From SHLJ01 sp041618535 (lineage in GTDB: Bacteria > Bacteroidota > Bacteroidia > Flavobacteriales > Flavobacteriaceae): a DNA stretch of 5,776 nt. Positions within the stretch are counted from its first letter, which is position 1, and each line of letters opens with the position of its first letter. Under the pieces are notes generated by a model. It searched no databases. It was not told the origin of the DNA and saw only the letters and a program-made list of their open reading frames with translations. Position numbers and translations under genes: made by a program. Location of the stretch: the NCBI GenBank assembly GCA_041618535.1, contig JBFKFP010000168.1:1-5776 (forward strand), written 5' to 3'. Positions 5,704-5,776 of the stretch are shown piece after piece.

Positions 5704-5734
5704 AAAAAAGCCATGTTAAATATTTAACATGGCT
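5704..5734 (-). terminator. Strong intrinsic terminator of a gene beyond the right edge
   Basis: AGCCATGTTAAAT (5709-5721) is followed directly by its perfect reverse complement ATTTAACATGGCT (5722-5734), making a 26-bp palindrome. On the minus strand it is followed by a run of T (5709 to 5704) and then CTT. This is the form of an intrinsic terminator for a minus-strand gene entering from the right. All three minus-strand frames of 5735-5776 reach a stop (for example TAG near 5753-5755), so that gene must end within or just beyond these last 42 bases; I cannot identify it. Confidence 0.85.
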
Positions 5735-5776
5735 CATATTAAATATGGAATTCTATATTATTCTATTGCCTGATAA

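Overview
The window looks like chromosomal DNA from a member of the Bacteroidota, most likely a marine-type Flavobacteriia. The evidence is a C-terminal type IX secretion (T9SS) sorting domain, a cysteine-rich linker of the CSDGIxNGDE...VDCGG type that is common in secreted flavobacterial proteins, a DUF481-type outer-membrane barrel, the scarcity of Shine-Dalgarno sequences, and AT-leaning intergenic DNA. Every credible gene lies on the minus strand, so transcription runs from right to left.

From right to left: the window opens at about 5776 with the tail end of an unseen upstream unit, closed by a near-textbook intrinsic terminator (5704-5734). A leader of about 100 bp follows, then a secreted 458-residue protein (4232-5608). 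It carries two similar beta-sandwich, carbohydrate-binding-like domains joined by a Cys-rich linker and ends in a T9SS sorting domain. Its transcript is closed by a second intrinsic terminator (4176-4210). Only about 35 bp later comes a DUF481-like outer-membrane beta-barrel gene (3255-4142). After a 164-bp gap comes a 566-residue predicted lipoprotein (1390-3090) with an extra internal membrane segment and no family I can name. Its last codons overlap the start of a radical SAM enzyme (189-1400, or to 1412 with a TTG start) that has a C-terminal SPASM/Twitch-like cysteine cluster.

The leftmost 166 bp are two perfect head-to-tail copies of an 83-bp non-coding unit, placed just downstream of the radical SAM stop codon. 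Each copy contains two inverted repeats, one of which resembles an intrinsic terminator for minus-strand transcripts.

Functionally, the right half is ordinary cell-envelope and secretion material: a probable glycan-binding secreted protein and an outer-membrane barrel. The least explained part is the overlapping lipoprotein and radical SAM pair followed by the tandem repeat. The overlap implies co-transcription and probably translational coupling, so the two proteins may act together, but the sequence does not reveal the substrate. I see no mobile element, CRISPR array, tRNA, rRNA or integrase.
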